DNA from: Gammaproteobacteria bacterium
GTDB taxonomy: Bacteria; Pseudomonadota; Gammaproteobacteria; Granulosicoccales; Granulosicoccaceae
Direction: 5' to 3'
Length of the DNA stretch: 64,000 nt
NCBI GenBank assembly: GCA_002746645.1
Contig: PDPU01000035.1
Coordinates: 19,438 to 83,437 of the forward strand
Shown: one piece after another, positions 7,620 to 17,788 of the stretch
Position numbering within the stretch: position 1 is the stretch's first letter
Layout of the letters: each line of letters opens with the position of its first letter
Made by a program: the position numbers and the translations under genes
Notes under the pieces: model-generated
Databases searched by the model: none
The model's input: only the letters and a program-made list of their open reading frames with translations
What the model was told of the DNA's origin: nothing

Positions 7620-9788
7620 TCAGGCCGAGCGGCATAATATCAATGTCGCCAGCGGTGGAAGTGTCAGCGACAGTGAAACCGGTCGGTCGTGGCAAGGTTC
7701 ATTCTCGGTCTCCAGGGTGCCGAGATTGCCCTGACCGCTGCCACCGTAGTCGTTTGCATCGGTGTTGATCAGTTCGATGTAGGTACCGGGTTCATCCACG
7801 CCGATGCGGTAACCGTGTCGAACGACAGGGGTGAAGTTGCAGATGGTGACGATGGCGTCGCCTGATTCACGGTCGTGGCGGTACCAGGAAATGACGCTGT
7901 GGTCGGCATCCTCGCAGTCGATCCAGGCGAAGCCATCGGCGCTGCAGTCGGCCCGGTGCAGGGCGGGACGGTGCTTGTAGAGGAAATTCAGATCGCGCAC
8001 GAGCCGTTGTACGCCGAAGTGCTTGCGTTCCTTCAGCAGGTCCCAGCGGATGCTGTCGTCATGCGACCATTCTTCGTACTGGGCGATCTCGTTGCCCATG
8101 AAGTTCAGTTTCTTCCCGGGATAGCTCGACATCATGGCGTAGAGTGTGCGGAGATTGGCGAACTTCTGCCAGTCGTCACCCGGCATCTTGTTGATCATCG
8201 AGCCCTTGCCGTAGACCACTTCGTCGTGCGAGAAGGGCAGCGTGAAATTCTCGCTGAAGGCATAGACGAGGCCGAAGGTCAGGTCGTTGTGATGGTATTT
8301 CCGGTAGGCTGGATCCCGGTGCATGTAGTCCAGGATGTCGTGCATCCAGCCCATGTTCCACTTGAAGGTGAAGCCGAGCCCGCCGTTGTAGACGGGATGG
8401 CTGACCTGCGGGAAGGAGGTGGATTCCTCGGCAAAGGTGATGCCGCCTTCGGCGTGCACGAGCTCGTTCATGCGTCTGAGAAAATCGATGGCCTCGAGAT
8501 TCTCGCGTCCGCCGAACTGGTTCGGCACCCATTCTCCTTCGTTGCGCGAATAGTCGAGGTAGAGCATCGAGGCAACGGCGTCGACACGCAGTCCGTCGAG
8601 ATGGAACTCGCGAATCCAGTAGACGGCATTGCTGAGGAGATAGTTGGCAACTTCGCGCCGCCCGAAGTTGTAGATCAGGGTGTTCCAGTCCTGGTGCATG
8701 CCCTGGCGAGGGTCGGCGTGTTCATAGAGGTGCGTGCCGTCGAAGAGGCCGAGTCCGTGGGCGTCGGTCGGGAAGTGTGCCGGTACCCAGTCCATGATCA
8801 CGCCGATGCCTCTGGCGTGCGCGGCATCGACGAAGTGGCGGAAGTCATCGGGGCTGCCGAAACGCGAGCTCGGGGCATAGAGCCCGATCGGCTGATAGCC
8901 CCAGGACCCGTCGAAAGGGTGCTCGGTGATCGGCATGAACTCGATGTGCGTGTAGCCGTTCTCGCGCACATAGGGAATCAGGGTCTCGGCGAGTTCCCGG
9001 TACGTGAGCGAGTTGCCGTGGAGGTTCCGTCGCCAGGAGCCGGCGTGTACCTCGTAGATATTGATCGGTTGTGTCAGCGCGTCCTTGTGTCTGCGCTCCT
9101 CGAGATAATCTCCGTCGCTCCAGATGAAGCGGCTGCGGAACACGATCGAGGCGTTGCCCGGGGGTTGCTCGAAGTAATCGGCGAAAGGGTCGTGCTTGAG
9201 CGGCAGCAGCTGCCCGTTGCGGTCGAGAATCTCGTACTTGTACAGCGTGCCCTCGCCGATGCCCGGCACGAAGATGTCCCAGATGCCGCTGCCCGGGTGT
9301 GCGCGCATCACGTGTGTTCTGCCGTCCCATTCGTTGAAGGTGCCGACCACGCTGACGCGGCTCGCGTTCGGTGCCCAGACGGCGAAGTGCACACCCTCGA
9401 CACCGGCGAATTCACGCAGATGCGAACCGAGAATGCGATAGAGCTGCTGGTGTGTGCCCTCGCCGAACAGGTGGCGATCGATGTCGCCGAGGAGCGAAGG
9501 CAGGGAGTAGGGGTCGATGATTTCCTCGCGGTGGCCGTCGGCACGCTCGATCTCGAGCTGGTAGCGCCCGGCAGGCTGATCCAGCGTAATGGTGAAGAGG
9601 TCGCCGCCATCCGTGCGCGTCATCGGCAGGCGCTCGCCGGCTTCCGTCACCACGCTGACGTTCGTGGCACGTGGTTGCAGGCTGCGGATGACGAGTCCGT
9701 GTGGCCCGAGTACCGAGAATGGTTCGCCGCAGCGCCCTTCGTTCAGCGCACGTGCAAGGTCGACATCGACTTCGGAGACATCACTCAT
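7620..9788 (-). CDS. glgB: 1,4-alpha-glucan branching enzyme GlgB
   Basis: This 722-residue enzyme (E. coli GlgB has 728) forms alpha-1,6 branches in glycogen. It has the N-terminal region and CBM48 (HFAVWAPNASRVSVVGTFNEWDG), then a GH13 barrel. The catalytic signs are HLDGLRVDAVASML around residue 400 (nucleophile Asp), TFAEEST (acid/base Glu) and FSHDEVVYGKGS (third acidic residue). The correct start is the ATG at 9788, giving MSDVSEVDVD. This overlaps the glgA stop by eight bases (ATGAGTGA), which indicates translational coupling. An open frame continues upstream inside glgA but is only a shadow. It is the third gene of glgC-glgA-glgB. Confidence 0.96.
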   Translation of the reverse strand: MSDVSEVDVDLARALNEGRCGEPFSVLGPHGLVIRSLQPRATNVSVVTEAGERLPMTRTDGGDLFTITLDQPAGRYQLEIERADGHREEIIDPYSLPSLLGDIDRHLFGEGTHQQLYRILGSHLREFAGVEGVHFAVWAPNASRVSVVGTFNEWDGRTHVMRAHPGSGIWDIFVPGIGEGTLYKYEILDRNGQLLPLKHDPFADYFEQPPGNASIVFRSRFIWSDGDYLEERRHKDALTQPINIYEVHAGSWRRNLHGNSLTYRELAETLIPYVRENGYTHIEFMPITEHPFDGSWGYQPIGLYAPSSRFGSPDDFRHFVDAAHARGIGVIMDWVPAHFPTDAHGLGLFDGTHLYEHADPRQGMHQDWNTLIYNFGRREVANYLLSNAVYWIREFHLDGLRVDAVASMLYLDYSRNEGEWVPNQFGGRENLEAIDFLRRMNELVHAEGGITFAEESTSFPQVSHPVYNGGLGFTFKWNMGWMHDILDYMHRDPAYRKYHHNDLTFGLVYAFSENFTLPFSHDEVVYGKGSMINKMPGDDWQKFANLRTLYAMMSSYPGKKLNFMGNEIAQYEEWSHDDSIRWDLLKERKHFGVQRLVRDLNFLYKHRPALHRADCSADGFAWIDCEDADHSVISWYRHDRESGDAIVTICNFTPVVRHGYRIGVDEPGTYIELINTDANDYGGSGQGNLGTLETENEPCHDRPVSLSLTLPPLATLILCRSA

Positions 9789-11544
9789 CGGATTTGTAGA
9801 GTTCCTTGATATACCGTGCGGCGCTGTCGCGCCAGGTGAAGCGGCGTCTGCGGGCCGCATCGACGATCCTACGGTACTCCGCCGCGCGGCTCCTGCGCAA
9901 GTCGAGGATGTCGTCGAGACGCGCGAGCATCGCGGTGGACTGCGCCTGGATCGAATCGCCCCGGAAGGCAAAGCCGTCGACGCCATCGTCGATGGTGTCG
10001 TGCAGGCCGCCGACGTCGTGCACGAGGCAGGGCTGGCCTGCGCGCATCGCCAGCATCTGACTGATACCGCAGGGCTCGAAGGAGCTCGGCATGAGGAACA
10101 GGTCTCCCTCGGTGAAGAGCAGCTCTGCAATGGCGTCGGCGTAGAGACTGATGAAGACGATGTTGTCGTGGCGCGCCGCGATCGACGCCGTCTGGCGCTC
10201 GAGCTGCTCGTCCCCCGAACCCAGAATCAGGCAGAGGCCGTCGTTGCCGAGTTGTGCGGAGAGGCGCGCGAGTGGCACGCTGCCATCGTCGAGCGGCGTC
10301 AGCATCAGCGCGAATTTCTGGTCGGTCAGACGACCGACGCTCGTCAGTACGTGGCGCGGCCGCTGGCCGCGTGCCAGCGACAGCAGACGCTGATGGGCGA
10401 GGTAGTCGACACCGCGTATGGTGTCACCCTGGCGGCACATGGGTGCGAGCATGGCATCGGCGAGACCGTGCATGAACTGTGGCCAGGGCAGGCGCTTGCG
10501 GGTCGTGACAGACGTTCGAGTGGGTGGAACGCCGTTGCCGGGAGCCGCTGCGCTGCCGGACGCCCGGCCTCGACGCCGTGCCTTGCGGCGGCTCGTGGAA
10601 CTCGTGTCGGCTGTCGGCGGCGAGTCGTAGGCAATGCCGTTGATGATGCCGACCAGACGGTTCTCGGCTGCGGCGTTCGCAAGATCGCCTTCGAGCCCCT
10701 CGCCGCCGTGGAATCCGCGCGCCGGATCGTTCGGGAGCAGGATTTCCGCGGCGTAGGTCGGCGAAACGGCGTGCACGCGGTCAGCGAGCCGGATGGCCGC
10801 GGCCACGGGATTCACGCAGTCGGGCCAGCGTGGGTCGGCGAGCACGGCGTGCTCGTACCAGAGGTGCGGGAACCAGGCCTCGAAGGATGACGGGTGCATG
10901 GCAAAGGGCCGCACGCCCTGCAGCGCCAGATTGTGGATGCTGAAGACCGTCGGGATGTCGCGGATGCCATGGAGGCTCGAATCGTACTTCTGCAGCACCA
11001 CGGCGAGGGCGGCATGCCAGTCGTGCAGATGCAGCACGTCCACGCCATTGATCGAGCCGTTCGCGATGGCGCTCATGGCGGCACGGCTGAACAGTGCGAA
11101 CTTGCTGGCATCGGTGGCGAAGGGCTGATCGGGCGTGTCGTTGCAGTAGATGCGCCCCTTGCCGCCGGCAGCGAACAGGGGGTGATGAAGAATGAGTTGC
11201 TGCACGCTGCCACCCTGTGTGGATGGTTTGCCGTCGCTGCGGTCGGCGCGCTTGCCGCGACCTGGTTCCCGACGCGGGAAAGCATCTTCGGGAAAGGCGT
11301 GCAGTTCGAGCCGTTCCTGACGACCGCGGAAACTCGCGAACACGTCGCACCGGTATTCGGCATCGGGCAGGGTCTGAAAGACGCCGTAACTCGGCAACAC
11401 CACGGTCACTCGGCAGCCAAGCGCGGCCAGCGCGCCGGGGATGTCGCGTACCACATCGCCGATGCCACCCACCTTGCCACCGGGCAGGGCATCGTTTTCG
11501 GCCGCCAGCATGACGATGTGCAGAGATCTGTGGGTGTCGCTCAT
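9781..11544 (-). CDS. glgA: Glycogen synthase GlgA (GT5)
   Basis: This 587-residue enzyme adds glucose from ADP-glucose (or possibly UDP-glucose) to the non-reducing ends of glycogen. The N-terminal donor-binding motif is KVGGIGDV, and the C-terminal Rossmann domain contains SSFEPCGISQMLAMRAGQPCLVHDVGGL (quoted here only as key segments SFEPCG and VGGLHDT). It is about 110 residues longer than E. coli GlgA. Part of the excess is an Arg/Ser/Thr-rich low-complexity insert at about residues 305-348, between the two GT-B lobes. The gene lies 73 bp downstream of glgC and overlaps glgB by eight bases. The insert could be a disordered linker or regulatory tail. Confidence 0.93.
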   Translation of the reverse strand: MSDTHRSLHIVMLAAENDALPGGKVGGIGDVVRDIPGALAALGCRVTVVLPSYGVFQTLPDAEYRCDVFASFRGRQERLELHAFPEDAFPRREPGRGKRADRSDGKPSTQGGSVQQLILHHPLFAAGGKGRIYCNDTPDQPFATDASKFALFSRAAMSAIANGSINGVDVLHLHDWHAALAVVLQKYDSSLHGIRDIPTVFSIHNLALQGVRPFAMHPSSFEAWFPHLWYEHAVLADPRWPDCVNPVAAAIRLADRVHAVSPTYAAEILLPNDPARGFHGGEGLEGDLANAAAENRLVGIINGIAYDSPPTADTSSTSRRKARRRGRASGSAAAPGNGVPPTRTSVTTRKRLPWPQFMHGLADAMLAPMCRQGDTIRGVDYLAHQRLLSLARGQRPRHVLTSVGRLTDQKFALMLTPLDDGSVPLARLSAQLGNDGLCLILGSGDEQLERQTASIAARHDNIVFISLYADAIAELLFTEGDLFLMPSSFEPCGISQMLAMRAGQPCLVHDVGGLHDTIDDGVDGFAFRGDSIQAQSTAMLARLDDILDLRRSRAAEYRRIVDAARRRRFTWRDSAARYIKELYKSDE

Positions 11545-11617
11545 GGGCCCTGATTTCGATGACGAAGCGAATCGCTGATGCCGTGAGTTGGCAGCCCGGT
11601 CGGGCAGACCGGAAGCC

Positions 11618-12892
11618 TCAGGAGAACTGATGCTGATCCTGGCCGAGCATGTCCGGGGTGACCAGCGTCACGCCTTTCTCGCTGACCCGAAAGCCGCGTT
11701 CCCGATCCTCATCGTGGTTCACGCCGATCCGGGTGCCTTCCGGGATGCGCGTGCCCTTGTCGATGATGGCGCGCCTGATGGTGCAGTGGCGGCCGATGTC
11801 GACCCCGGGCAGGATCACCGATTCCGCAACGTGACTGTAGGAGTGCACATGCACGTCGGAGAACAGCAGTGATTTCTCGATGAATGCTCCCGAGACGATG
11901 CAGCCGCCGGAAATGAGGCTGTTGACGGCACTGCCGCGTCTGTCACCTTCGTCGTGCACGAACTTGGCTGCCGGCAGCTGTACCTGGTAGGTGTAGATGG
12001 GCCAGTCTTCGTCGTAGAGATCGAGATCGGGCTCGAGTTCGACCAGTTCCATGTTCGCTTCCCAGTACGAATCGAGGGTGCCGACATCGCGCCAGAAGAC
12101 CTTTTCTCCCGGGCGATCGTCACCGAGGGCAAAGCCCTGCACGAGCATGCCGGACTCGACGAGACGTGGCACGAGATTCTTGCCGAAGTCGTTCTCGCTG
12201 TTCGGATCGTCGTGATCGGTGATGACCTGTTCGCAGAGCGTGTCGATGTTGAACACGTAGTTGCCCATGGAGGCCAGCACGCGACCGGGCTTGCCGGGAA
12301 TCTCGGCAGGCTCCTCGGGCTTTTCCTGGAATTCGAGCACGCGCCAGTTCTCGTCCACGCGAACCACGCCGAAGGCGCCCCTGGCTTCGTCGACCGAGGT
12401 CTCGACGCAGCAGACGGTCATGTCGGCGCTGTTGCGATGATGAAACTGGATCATCGGGCCATAGTCCATCTTGTAGATGTGGTCGCCACCGAGGATCATG
12501 ACGAAGCGCGGGTTGTGGTTGCGGATGATGTCGAGATTCTGATAGACCGCATCGGCGGTGCCCTCGTACCAGCGTTCGCCGTCGCGCTGCGAGGCGGGCC
12601 AGATTTCGACGAATTCGTCCAGTTCGGCCTTGAGCCCCGACCAGCCGCGTATGATATGGCGAATCAGCGAATGGGCCTTGTACTGAGTGGCTACGCCGAT
12701 CTGACGCACACCCGAATTGATGCAATTGGACAGGGCAAAGTCTATGATTCGGAATTTGCCCCCGAAGGGCACGGCTGGCTTGGCGCGCCAGGTGGTCAGC
12801 TCCCTGAGCCGACTACCCTGACCACCGGCGAGAATCAGCGCCACGGTTTCGGGGGTCAGGCGGGATATGTTGCGCTCTTCGACTTGTGCCAT
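11618..12892 (-). CDS. glgC: Glucose-1-phosphate adenylyltransferase GlgC
   Basis: This 424-residue enzyme makes ADP-glucose from glucose-1-phosphate and ATP, the committed step in bacterial glycogen synthesis. The N-terminal nucleotidyltransferase motif is [12 protein letters not shown], followed by [15 protein letters not shown] and the substrate site GTADAVYQN. The C-terminal part is a left-handed beta-helix with hexapeptide-like repeats ([18 protein letters not shown]). An AAGGGAA ribosome-binding site precedes the ATG. It is the first gene of the minus-strand glgCAB operon, divergent from glgP across 151 bp that must hold both promoters. Allosteric control by glycolytic intermediates is expected from the family. 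Confidence 0.96.
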   Translation of the reverse strand: MAQVEERNISRLTPETVALILAGGQGSRLRELTTWRAKPAVPFGGKFRIIDFALSNCINSGVRQIGVATQYKAHSLIRHIIRGWSGLKAELDEFVEIWPASQRDGERWYEGTADAVYQNLDIIRNHNPRFVMILGGDHIYKMDYGPMIQFHHRNSADMTVCCVETSVDEARGAFGVVRVDENWRVLEFQEKPEEPAEIPGKPGRVLASMGNYVFNIDTLCEQVITDHDDPNSENDFGKNLVPRLVESGMLVQGFALGDDRPGEKVFWRDVGTLDSYWEANMELVELEPDLDLYDEDWPIYTYQVQLPAAKFVHDEGDRRGSAVNSLISGGCIVSGAFIEKSLLFSDVHVHSYSHVAESVILPGVDIGRHCTIRRAIIDKGTRIPEGTRIGVNHDEDRERGFRVSEKGVTLVTPDMLGQDQHQFS

Positions 12893-13043
12893 CGGTATTC
12901 CCTTCGAGATGTGGTTCAGGCTCTCAGCTTACCGACAGCGCCCTCATCGGTAAAGGGTTTCAAGCGCAGATCGCAGCGCATGGCTTCCTTTCAGGATCCG
13001 TTCCTGCCGCAGGTTCCGATCCGACAACAGACATGGAGAAACC

Positions 13044-15575
13044 GTGAAACACGATTTTCAGACGCCGACGACGACGACCTGGCGAGCACGCGAGCTCGTC
13101 GACGCCGACAAGCGTGTGCTCTGGCAGGGCGAGGCAGCCGGCATCGACCAGGATACGGATGCACTCGTGAAGTCGTTCGTGCGCCATTTTTCGCATACGC
13201 TCGGGCGTGACATCGATGTTGCCGCAGGGGAATACCTTTACCGGGCCGTGGCACTCGGTGTGCGCGACAGGCTCAGTGATCGCTGGCGTGAAACCCGTGT
13301 CGCCATGGAACGACGCGACGGGCGGCGTACCTTCTACCTCTCGCTCGAATACCTCATGGGCCGTGCCTTCAGCAACACGGTGGCGAACCTCGGTCTGGAT
13401 ACCGAAGTGCGTGAAGCCCTGCATCGACTCGGCGCCGAGATCGAGGAAATCGCCGAACTCGAGACCGATGCCGGTCTCGGCAATGGCGGTCTGGGTCGTC
13501 TCGCCGCCTGTTTTCTCGACAGTTGCGCGTCGCTCGGACTGCCCGTGATGGGCTATGGCATCCGCTACCGCTACGGTATGTTTCGTCAGCGCATCGAGAA
13601 TGGCTGGCAGGTCGAACAGCCCGACGACTGGCTGGCACGTCGCCCGGTATGGGAAATCAAGCGCCCGGAACTTGCCCAGACGGTCGGCTTCGGCGGTCAT
13701 GTGGAGGTCGAGAACGGTGCTGCCGATGGTCGTTCGCGTCGCCGTTGGCGGCCTGCCGAAACCGTGCTTGCGGTGCCCTACGACGTGCCCGTGCCGGGGC
13801 ACGAAAACGGTGTGGTCAACACACTGAGACTCTGGTCGGCGAACGCCACCCACGCCTTCAACCTCGGTCAGTTCAACGCCGGTGGCTACACCGAAGCGGT
13901 CGCCGAACAGACGTCGGCCGAGAACATCTCGATGGTGCTGTACCCGAACGACGCCAGCGAGAACGGCAAGATACTGAGGCTGCGTCAGCAGTATTTCCTC
14001 GTTTCGGCGAGCCTTCAGGACGCACTGCGCATCTGGAAGCACTCGCACGCCGGTTTTGCCACCTTTGCCGAGACGCATTGCTTTCAGCTCAACGATACCC
14101 ACCCGAGCATCGCGGTCGCCGAACTCATGCGCCTGCTCATCGACGAGGAAGATCTCGAATGGGACGATGCCTGGTCCATCACCACGCGCGTCATGGCCTA
14201 CACCAACCACACGCTGTTGCCCGAGGCGCTCGAAACCTGGACACTGAATCTGCTGCGTGGCCTGCTGCCGCGCATCGTCGAGATCATCGAGGAAATCAAC
14301 CGCCGTTTCCTGAAACTCATCGAGGCCACCTGGCCCGGCGATGTGCAGCGCCAGGCCGAGATGTCGATCATCTCCTTCGATCATGCGCCCGTCGTGCGCA
14401 TGGCGCATCTTGCCATCGTCGGTTCATTCTCGGTCAACGGCGTGGCAGCGCTGCATACCGAACTGCTGAAGCACGGCCTCTTCGCGCGCTTCAACGAACT
14501 CTGGCCCGAGCGCTTCAACAACAAGACCAATGGCGTCACCCAACGCCGCTGGCTGGCGCTGTGCAACCCCGGTCTCGCGACGCTTCTCGATGCGGAACTG
14601 GGCGAGGGTTGGCTCGACGACTTCGAACGGCTCGGGCAAATCGCACCGAAAGCCGGCGATGCAGGCCTGCAGGCTGCCTGGCAGAAGGTGCGCATCGCCA
14701 ACAAGACGCGCCTTGCCGCGCTGGTGAAGCAGCGTACCGGCATCGACGTCAAGTCCGACATGCTGTTCGACGTGCAGGTCAAGCGCATTCACGAATACAA
14801 GCGTCAGCTGCTCTGCGCGCTGCATGCCGTGCACTGCCATCTCGAACTGCGCCGCGGCAACGACAAGGTGCCGCGCCTGATTCTCATCGGCGGCAAGGCA
14901 GCGCCGGGCTATCACATGGCCAAGGCCATCATCAAGCTCATCACGAGCGTTGCCGACGTCATCAACAACGACCCGCTCACGCAGGAAAAACTGAAACTCG
15001 TCTTCTTCCCCGACTACAACGTCTCGGCGATGGAGAAGATCACCCCCGGGGCCGATCTGTCCGAGCAGATCTCCACGGCCGGCAAGGAAGCTTCGGGCAC
15101 CGGCAACATGAAATTCATGATGAACGGTGCCCTGACCATCGGCACGCTCGATGGTGCCAACGTGGAAATCCGCGAAGCCGTGGGCGACGAGAATTTCTTC
15201 CTTTTCGGCCATACCGTCGAAGAGGTCGAAGCACTCAGGCGTGACTATGATCCGCAGGAGTTCATCGTTGCCGACACGCGCCTGCAGGCCGTTTTCCAGG
15301 CCTTCGATGACGGGCGCTACAACGGCAGCCATCCCGACACCATTCGCGAGGTCATCTCGGCAGCTCTCAGTGCCCATGATCCGTGGATGACGGTGGCCGA
15401 TCTCGCGTCCTATCTCGATGCACAGGAGAAGGTCGAAGCGCTCTGGCAGCAGCCGGCCCAGTGGCTCGAGAAGAGCATTCTCAACACGGCGCACAGCAGC
15501 CGTTTCAGTACCGATCGCACCATGCGCGAATACAACCGCGACATCTGGCATCTCGATCCGGTCGGCACGGTCTGA
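13044..15575 (+). CDS. glgP: Glycogen/alpha-glucan phosphorylase GlgP (GT35)
   Basis: This 843-residue PLP enzyme releases glucose-1-phosphate from glycogen chain ends. Family motifs run in order: FYLSLEYLMGR, GNGGLGRLAACFLDS, QLNDTHPSIAVAELMR, IHEYKRQLLCAL, and the PLP site EASGTGNMKFMMNGALTIG with the Schiff-base lysine in NMKF. Its length matches E. coli GlgP and MalP. It begins the plus-strand catabolic half of the glycogen locus and is followed 49 bp later by glgX, so synthesis and breakdown genes are divergently arranged. Confidence 0.97.
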   Translation: MKHDFQTPTTTTWRARELVDADKRVLWQGEAAGIDQDTDALVKSFVRHFSHTLGRDIDVAAGEYLYRAVALGVRDRLSDRWRETRVAMERRDGRRTFYLSLEYLMGRAFSNTVANLGLDTEVREALHRLGAEIEEIAELETDAGLGNGGLGRLAACFLDSCASLGLPVMGYGIRYRYGMFRQRIENGWQVEQPDDWLARRPVWEIKRPELAQTVGFGGHVEVENGAADGRSRRRWRPAETVLAVPYDVPVPGHENGVVNTLRLWSANATHAFNLGQFNAGGYTEAVAEQTSAENISMVLYPNDASENGKILRLRQQYFLVSASLQDALRIWKHSHAGFATFAETHCFQLNDTHPSIAVAELMRLLIDEEDLEWDDAWSITTRVMAYTNHTLLPEALETWTLNLLRGLLPRIVEIIEEINRRFLKLIEATWPGDVQRQAEMSIISFDHAPVVRMAHLAIVGSFSVNGVAALHTELLKHGLFARFNELWPERFNNKTNGVTQRRWLALCNPGLATLLDAELGEGWLDDFERLGQIAPKAGDAGLQAAWQKVRIANKTRLAALVKQRTGIDVKSDMLFDVQVKRIHEYKRQLLCALHAVHCHLELRRGNDKVPRLILIGGKAAPGYHMAKAIIKLITSVADVINNDPLTQEKLKLVFFPDYNVSAMEKITPGADLSEQISTAGKEASGTGNMKFMMNGALTIGTLDGANVEIREAVGDENFFLFGHTVEEVEALRRDYDPQEFIVADTRLQAVFQAFDDGRYNGSHPDTIREVISAALSAHDPWMTVADLASYLDAQEKVEALWQQPAQWLEKSILNTAHSSRFSTDRTMREYNRDIWHLDPVGTV

Positions 15576-15624
15576 TGGGTGGCGAAGAGGCCCGGTCAAC
15601 AGGGCGTGACACGAGGTTCGCGCG

Positions 15625-17763
15625 GTGAGTGGCAAGACGCTCGAGGCAGGCCGTCCCTGGCCCCTGGGGGCAGATCCCGGGCACGGCGGCTGCAACTTCG
15701 CCCTCTGGTCGGCGCATGCCGAGGCGGTCGAACTCTGCCTGTTCGACGAGCACGGCGAGCGCGAGCTGGAGCGCCTGCCCCTGCCTGCACGCACGGGCGA
15801 TATCCGCCACGGCTTTCTGCCCGATGCGGCACCAGGCCTTCGCTATGGCTACCGTGTACACGGCCCCTACCAGCCCGAAGAAGGTCATCGCTTCAACGCC
15901 AACAAGCTGCTGATCGACCCTTACACTCGCCGGCTGGTCGGCGACGTCATCTGGCGCGATGAACTCTACGGTTTCATCCGGGGCCACGCCGATGCCGACC
16001 TGTCCTTCGACACCCGCGACAGTGCCCCCTACGTGCCGAAGAGCATGGTAATCGCTACCTCCGAACGGCATCGTCCTCGTCGGCTGCCGAAGCGGGTGCC
16101 GCTCGGCAACGATGCGCTCATCTACGAGGCACACGTCAAGGGTCTCACGCAAGGCCTGGCCAGTGCCGGTGAGCTGGCCGGCAGCTATGCGGCGCTGGCC
16201 ACGCCCGGCATCCTCGAATACCTCGGTTCGCTCGGCGTGAACGCACTGGAACTCCTGCCGATCCATGCCTTCGTCGACGATGACTTCCTGATCGACAAGG
16301 GGCTCGTGAACTACTGGGGCTACCAGTCGATGGCCTTTCTCGCACCCGCGGAACGCTATGCGGCCACCGATGACCCGCTCGCCGAAATCGAGTCGGCGGT
16401 GGCGGCACTGCATGAGGCCGGCATCGAGGTGTATCTCGATGTGGTCTACAACCACACGGGTGAGGGGGGACATCTCGGTCCGACGCTCTGTTATCGCGGC
16501 ATCGACAACCTCGGTTACTACCGTCTTGCCGAGAACCGGCGCTTCTATCTCAACGACAGCGGCACGGGCAACACGCTGAAGCTCGAGAATCCGGCGGTGC
16601 TGCGCCTCGTCATGGACAGTCTGCGTTACTGGGTGAGCCGCTTTCACATCGATGGCTACCGTTTCGATCTGGCGTCGATCCTCGGTCGCGAGGCACATGG
16701 CTTCGATGCCGGTGCGGGTTTCTTCGATGCCGTGGCTCAGGATCCGGCCCTTGCCGGCACACGCCTCATCGCCGAACCCTGGGACATCGGCCCGGGCGGC
16801 TATCAGCTCGGCCGGTTCCCACCCGGCTGGAGCGAGTGGAACGATCGTTTTCGCGACACGGTGCGCCGCTACTGGCTCACGCAGGATGATCTTCTCGCCG
16901 AGTTCGCCGACCGGATTCTCGGCACGAGTTCCGCCTTCGACTGGCACCGGCGTGGCTCGGCGGCCTCGGTGAATCTCGTCACTGCGCATGATGGTTTCAC
17001 CCTGGCCGATCTCGTGAGCTTCGAGCACCGGCACAACCACGCCAACGGTGAACAAAACCGTGACGGACACAGCGCCAATTTCTCGAACAACCACGGCGTC
17101 GAGGGGGCGAGCGACGATCCTGCCGTGCGCGCACGGCGACTGCGGCAACGGAAGAACCTCCTCGCCACGCTGTTCCTTTCGCAGGGCGTGCCGATGCTGC
17201 TCGGCGGAGACGAGCGCGGCCGCAGCCAGCAGGGCAACAACAACGGCTACTGCCAGGACAACGAGCTGACCTGGCTGGACTGGAGCGAGCCCGGGCCCGA
17301 TGAGGCCGAATTGCTGGCTTTCGTGCGTGAGCTGGCCGCCCTGCGTGCCTCGCAACCCGTGCTGCGCCGACCGCATCACCTGCACGGTGAGTTCCGTTCG
17401 CTGTCCACGGGGCTGCCCGATGTCGACTGGTTTTCCGCCACGGGCGAGCGCATGCAGGAGGCGGACTGGCACGTGCACGGCGCGCGCTTCGTTGCACTGC
17501 AGCTTCCGGGTGATGCCCTGCCGCCGTCCTCACGGCTCGAGAGCGGCGACCATCTGCTGATTCTCTGGAACGGTGGTGCCGAAGCGGTGGACTTCCCGCT
17601 CACGAGCACCGCACTGGTGCCGGGCCGCTGGGAAGTGCTGCTCGACACCGCGGGTGCCGTTCAAGTCGTTGCCGCAGATGCCGATATGATGGACAGCGAC
17701 CCTTCGGGTCATTCACTTGGCGTGGCCGCGCATTCCGTTATGCTGGCTCGCTGTCATACTTGA
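15625..17763 (+). CDS. glgX: Glycogen debranching enzyme GlgX (GH13_11)
   Basis: This 712-residue isoamylase-type enzyme hydrolyses alpha-1,6 branches of phosphorylase-limited glycogen. The N-terminal CBM48 region (NFALWSAHAEAVELCLFD) precedes the GH13 barrel. Catalytic segments are DVVYNHTGEG, GYRFDLASI (nucleophile Asp), LIAEPWDIGPGGYQLG (acid/base Glu) and VTAHDGFTLADLVSF (transition-state Asp). The start is GTG at 15625 (VSGKTLEAG), with a weak upstream ribosome-binding site. The gene lies directly behind glgP, and together they would degrade glycogen to glucose-1-phosphate and short maltodextrins. Length and motif order are normal. Confidence 0.95.
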   Translation: MSGKTLEAGRPWPLGADPGHGGCNFALWSAHAEAVELCLFDEHGERELERLPLPARTGDIRHGFLPDAAPGLRYGYRVHGPYQPEEGHRFNANKLLIDPYTRRLVGDVIWRDELYGFIRGHADADLSFDTRDSAPYVPKSMVIATSERHRPRRLPKRVPLGNDALIYEAHVKGLTQGLASAGELAGSYAALATPGILEYLGSLGVNALELLPIHAFVDDDFLIDKGLVNYWGYQSMAFLAPAERYAATDDPLAEIESAVAALHEAGIEVYLDVVYNHTGEGGHLGPTLCYRGIDNLGYYRLAENRRFYLNDSGTGNTLKLENPAVLRLVMDSLRYWVSRFHIDGYRFDLASILGREAHGFDAGAGFFDAVAQDPALAGTRLIAEPWDIGPGGYQLGRFPPGWSEWNDRFRDTVRRYWLTQDDLLAEFADRILGTSSAFDWHRRGSAASVNLVTAHDGFTLADLVSFEHRHNHANGEQNRDGHSANFSNNHGVEGASDDPAVRARRLRQRKNLLATLFLSQGVPMLLGGDERGRSQQGNNNGYCQDNELTWLDWSEPGPDEAELLAFVRELAALRASQPVLRRPHHLHGEFRSLSTGLPDVDWFSATGERMQEADWHVHGARFVALQLPGDALPPSSRLESGDHLLILWNGGAEAVDFPLTSTALVPGRWEVLLDTAGAVQVVAADADMMDSDPSGHSLGVAAHSVMLARCHT

Positions 17764-17788
17764 ATGGAAATTTCTGCCGGCGTTACCC

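Noticed and set aside
7620..10130. Extended GlgB starting at 10130
   Set aside because: The extra N-terminal residues overlap glgA and look random; the ATG at 9788 gives the standard GlgB length and a coupled overlap.
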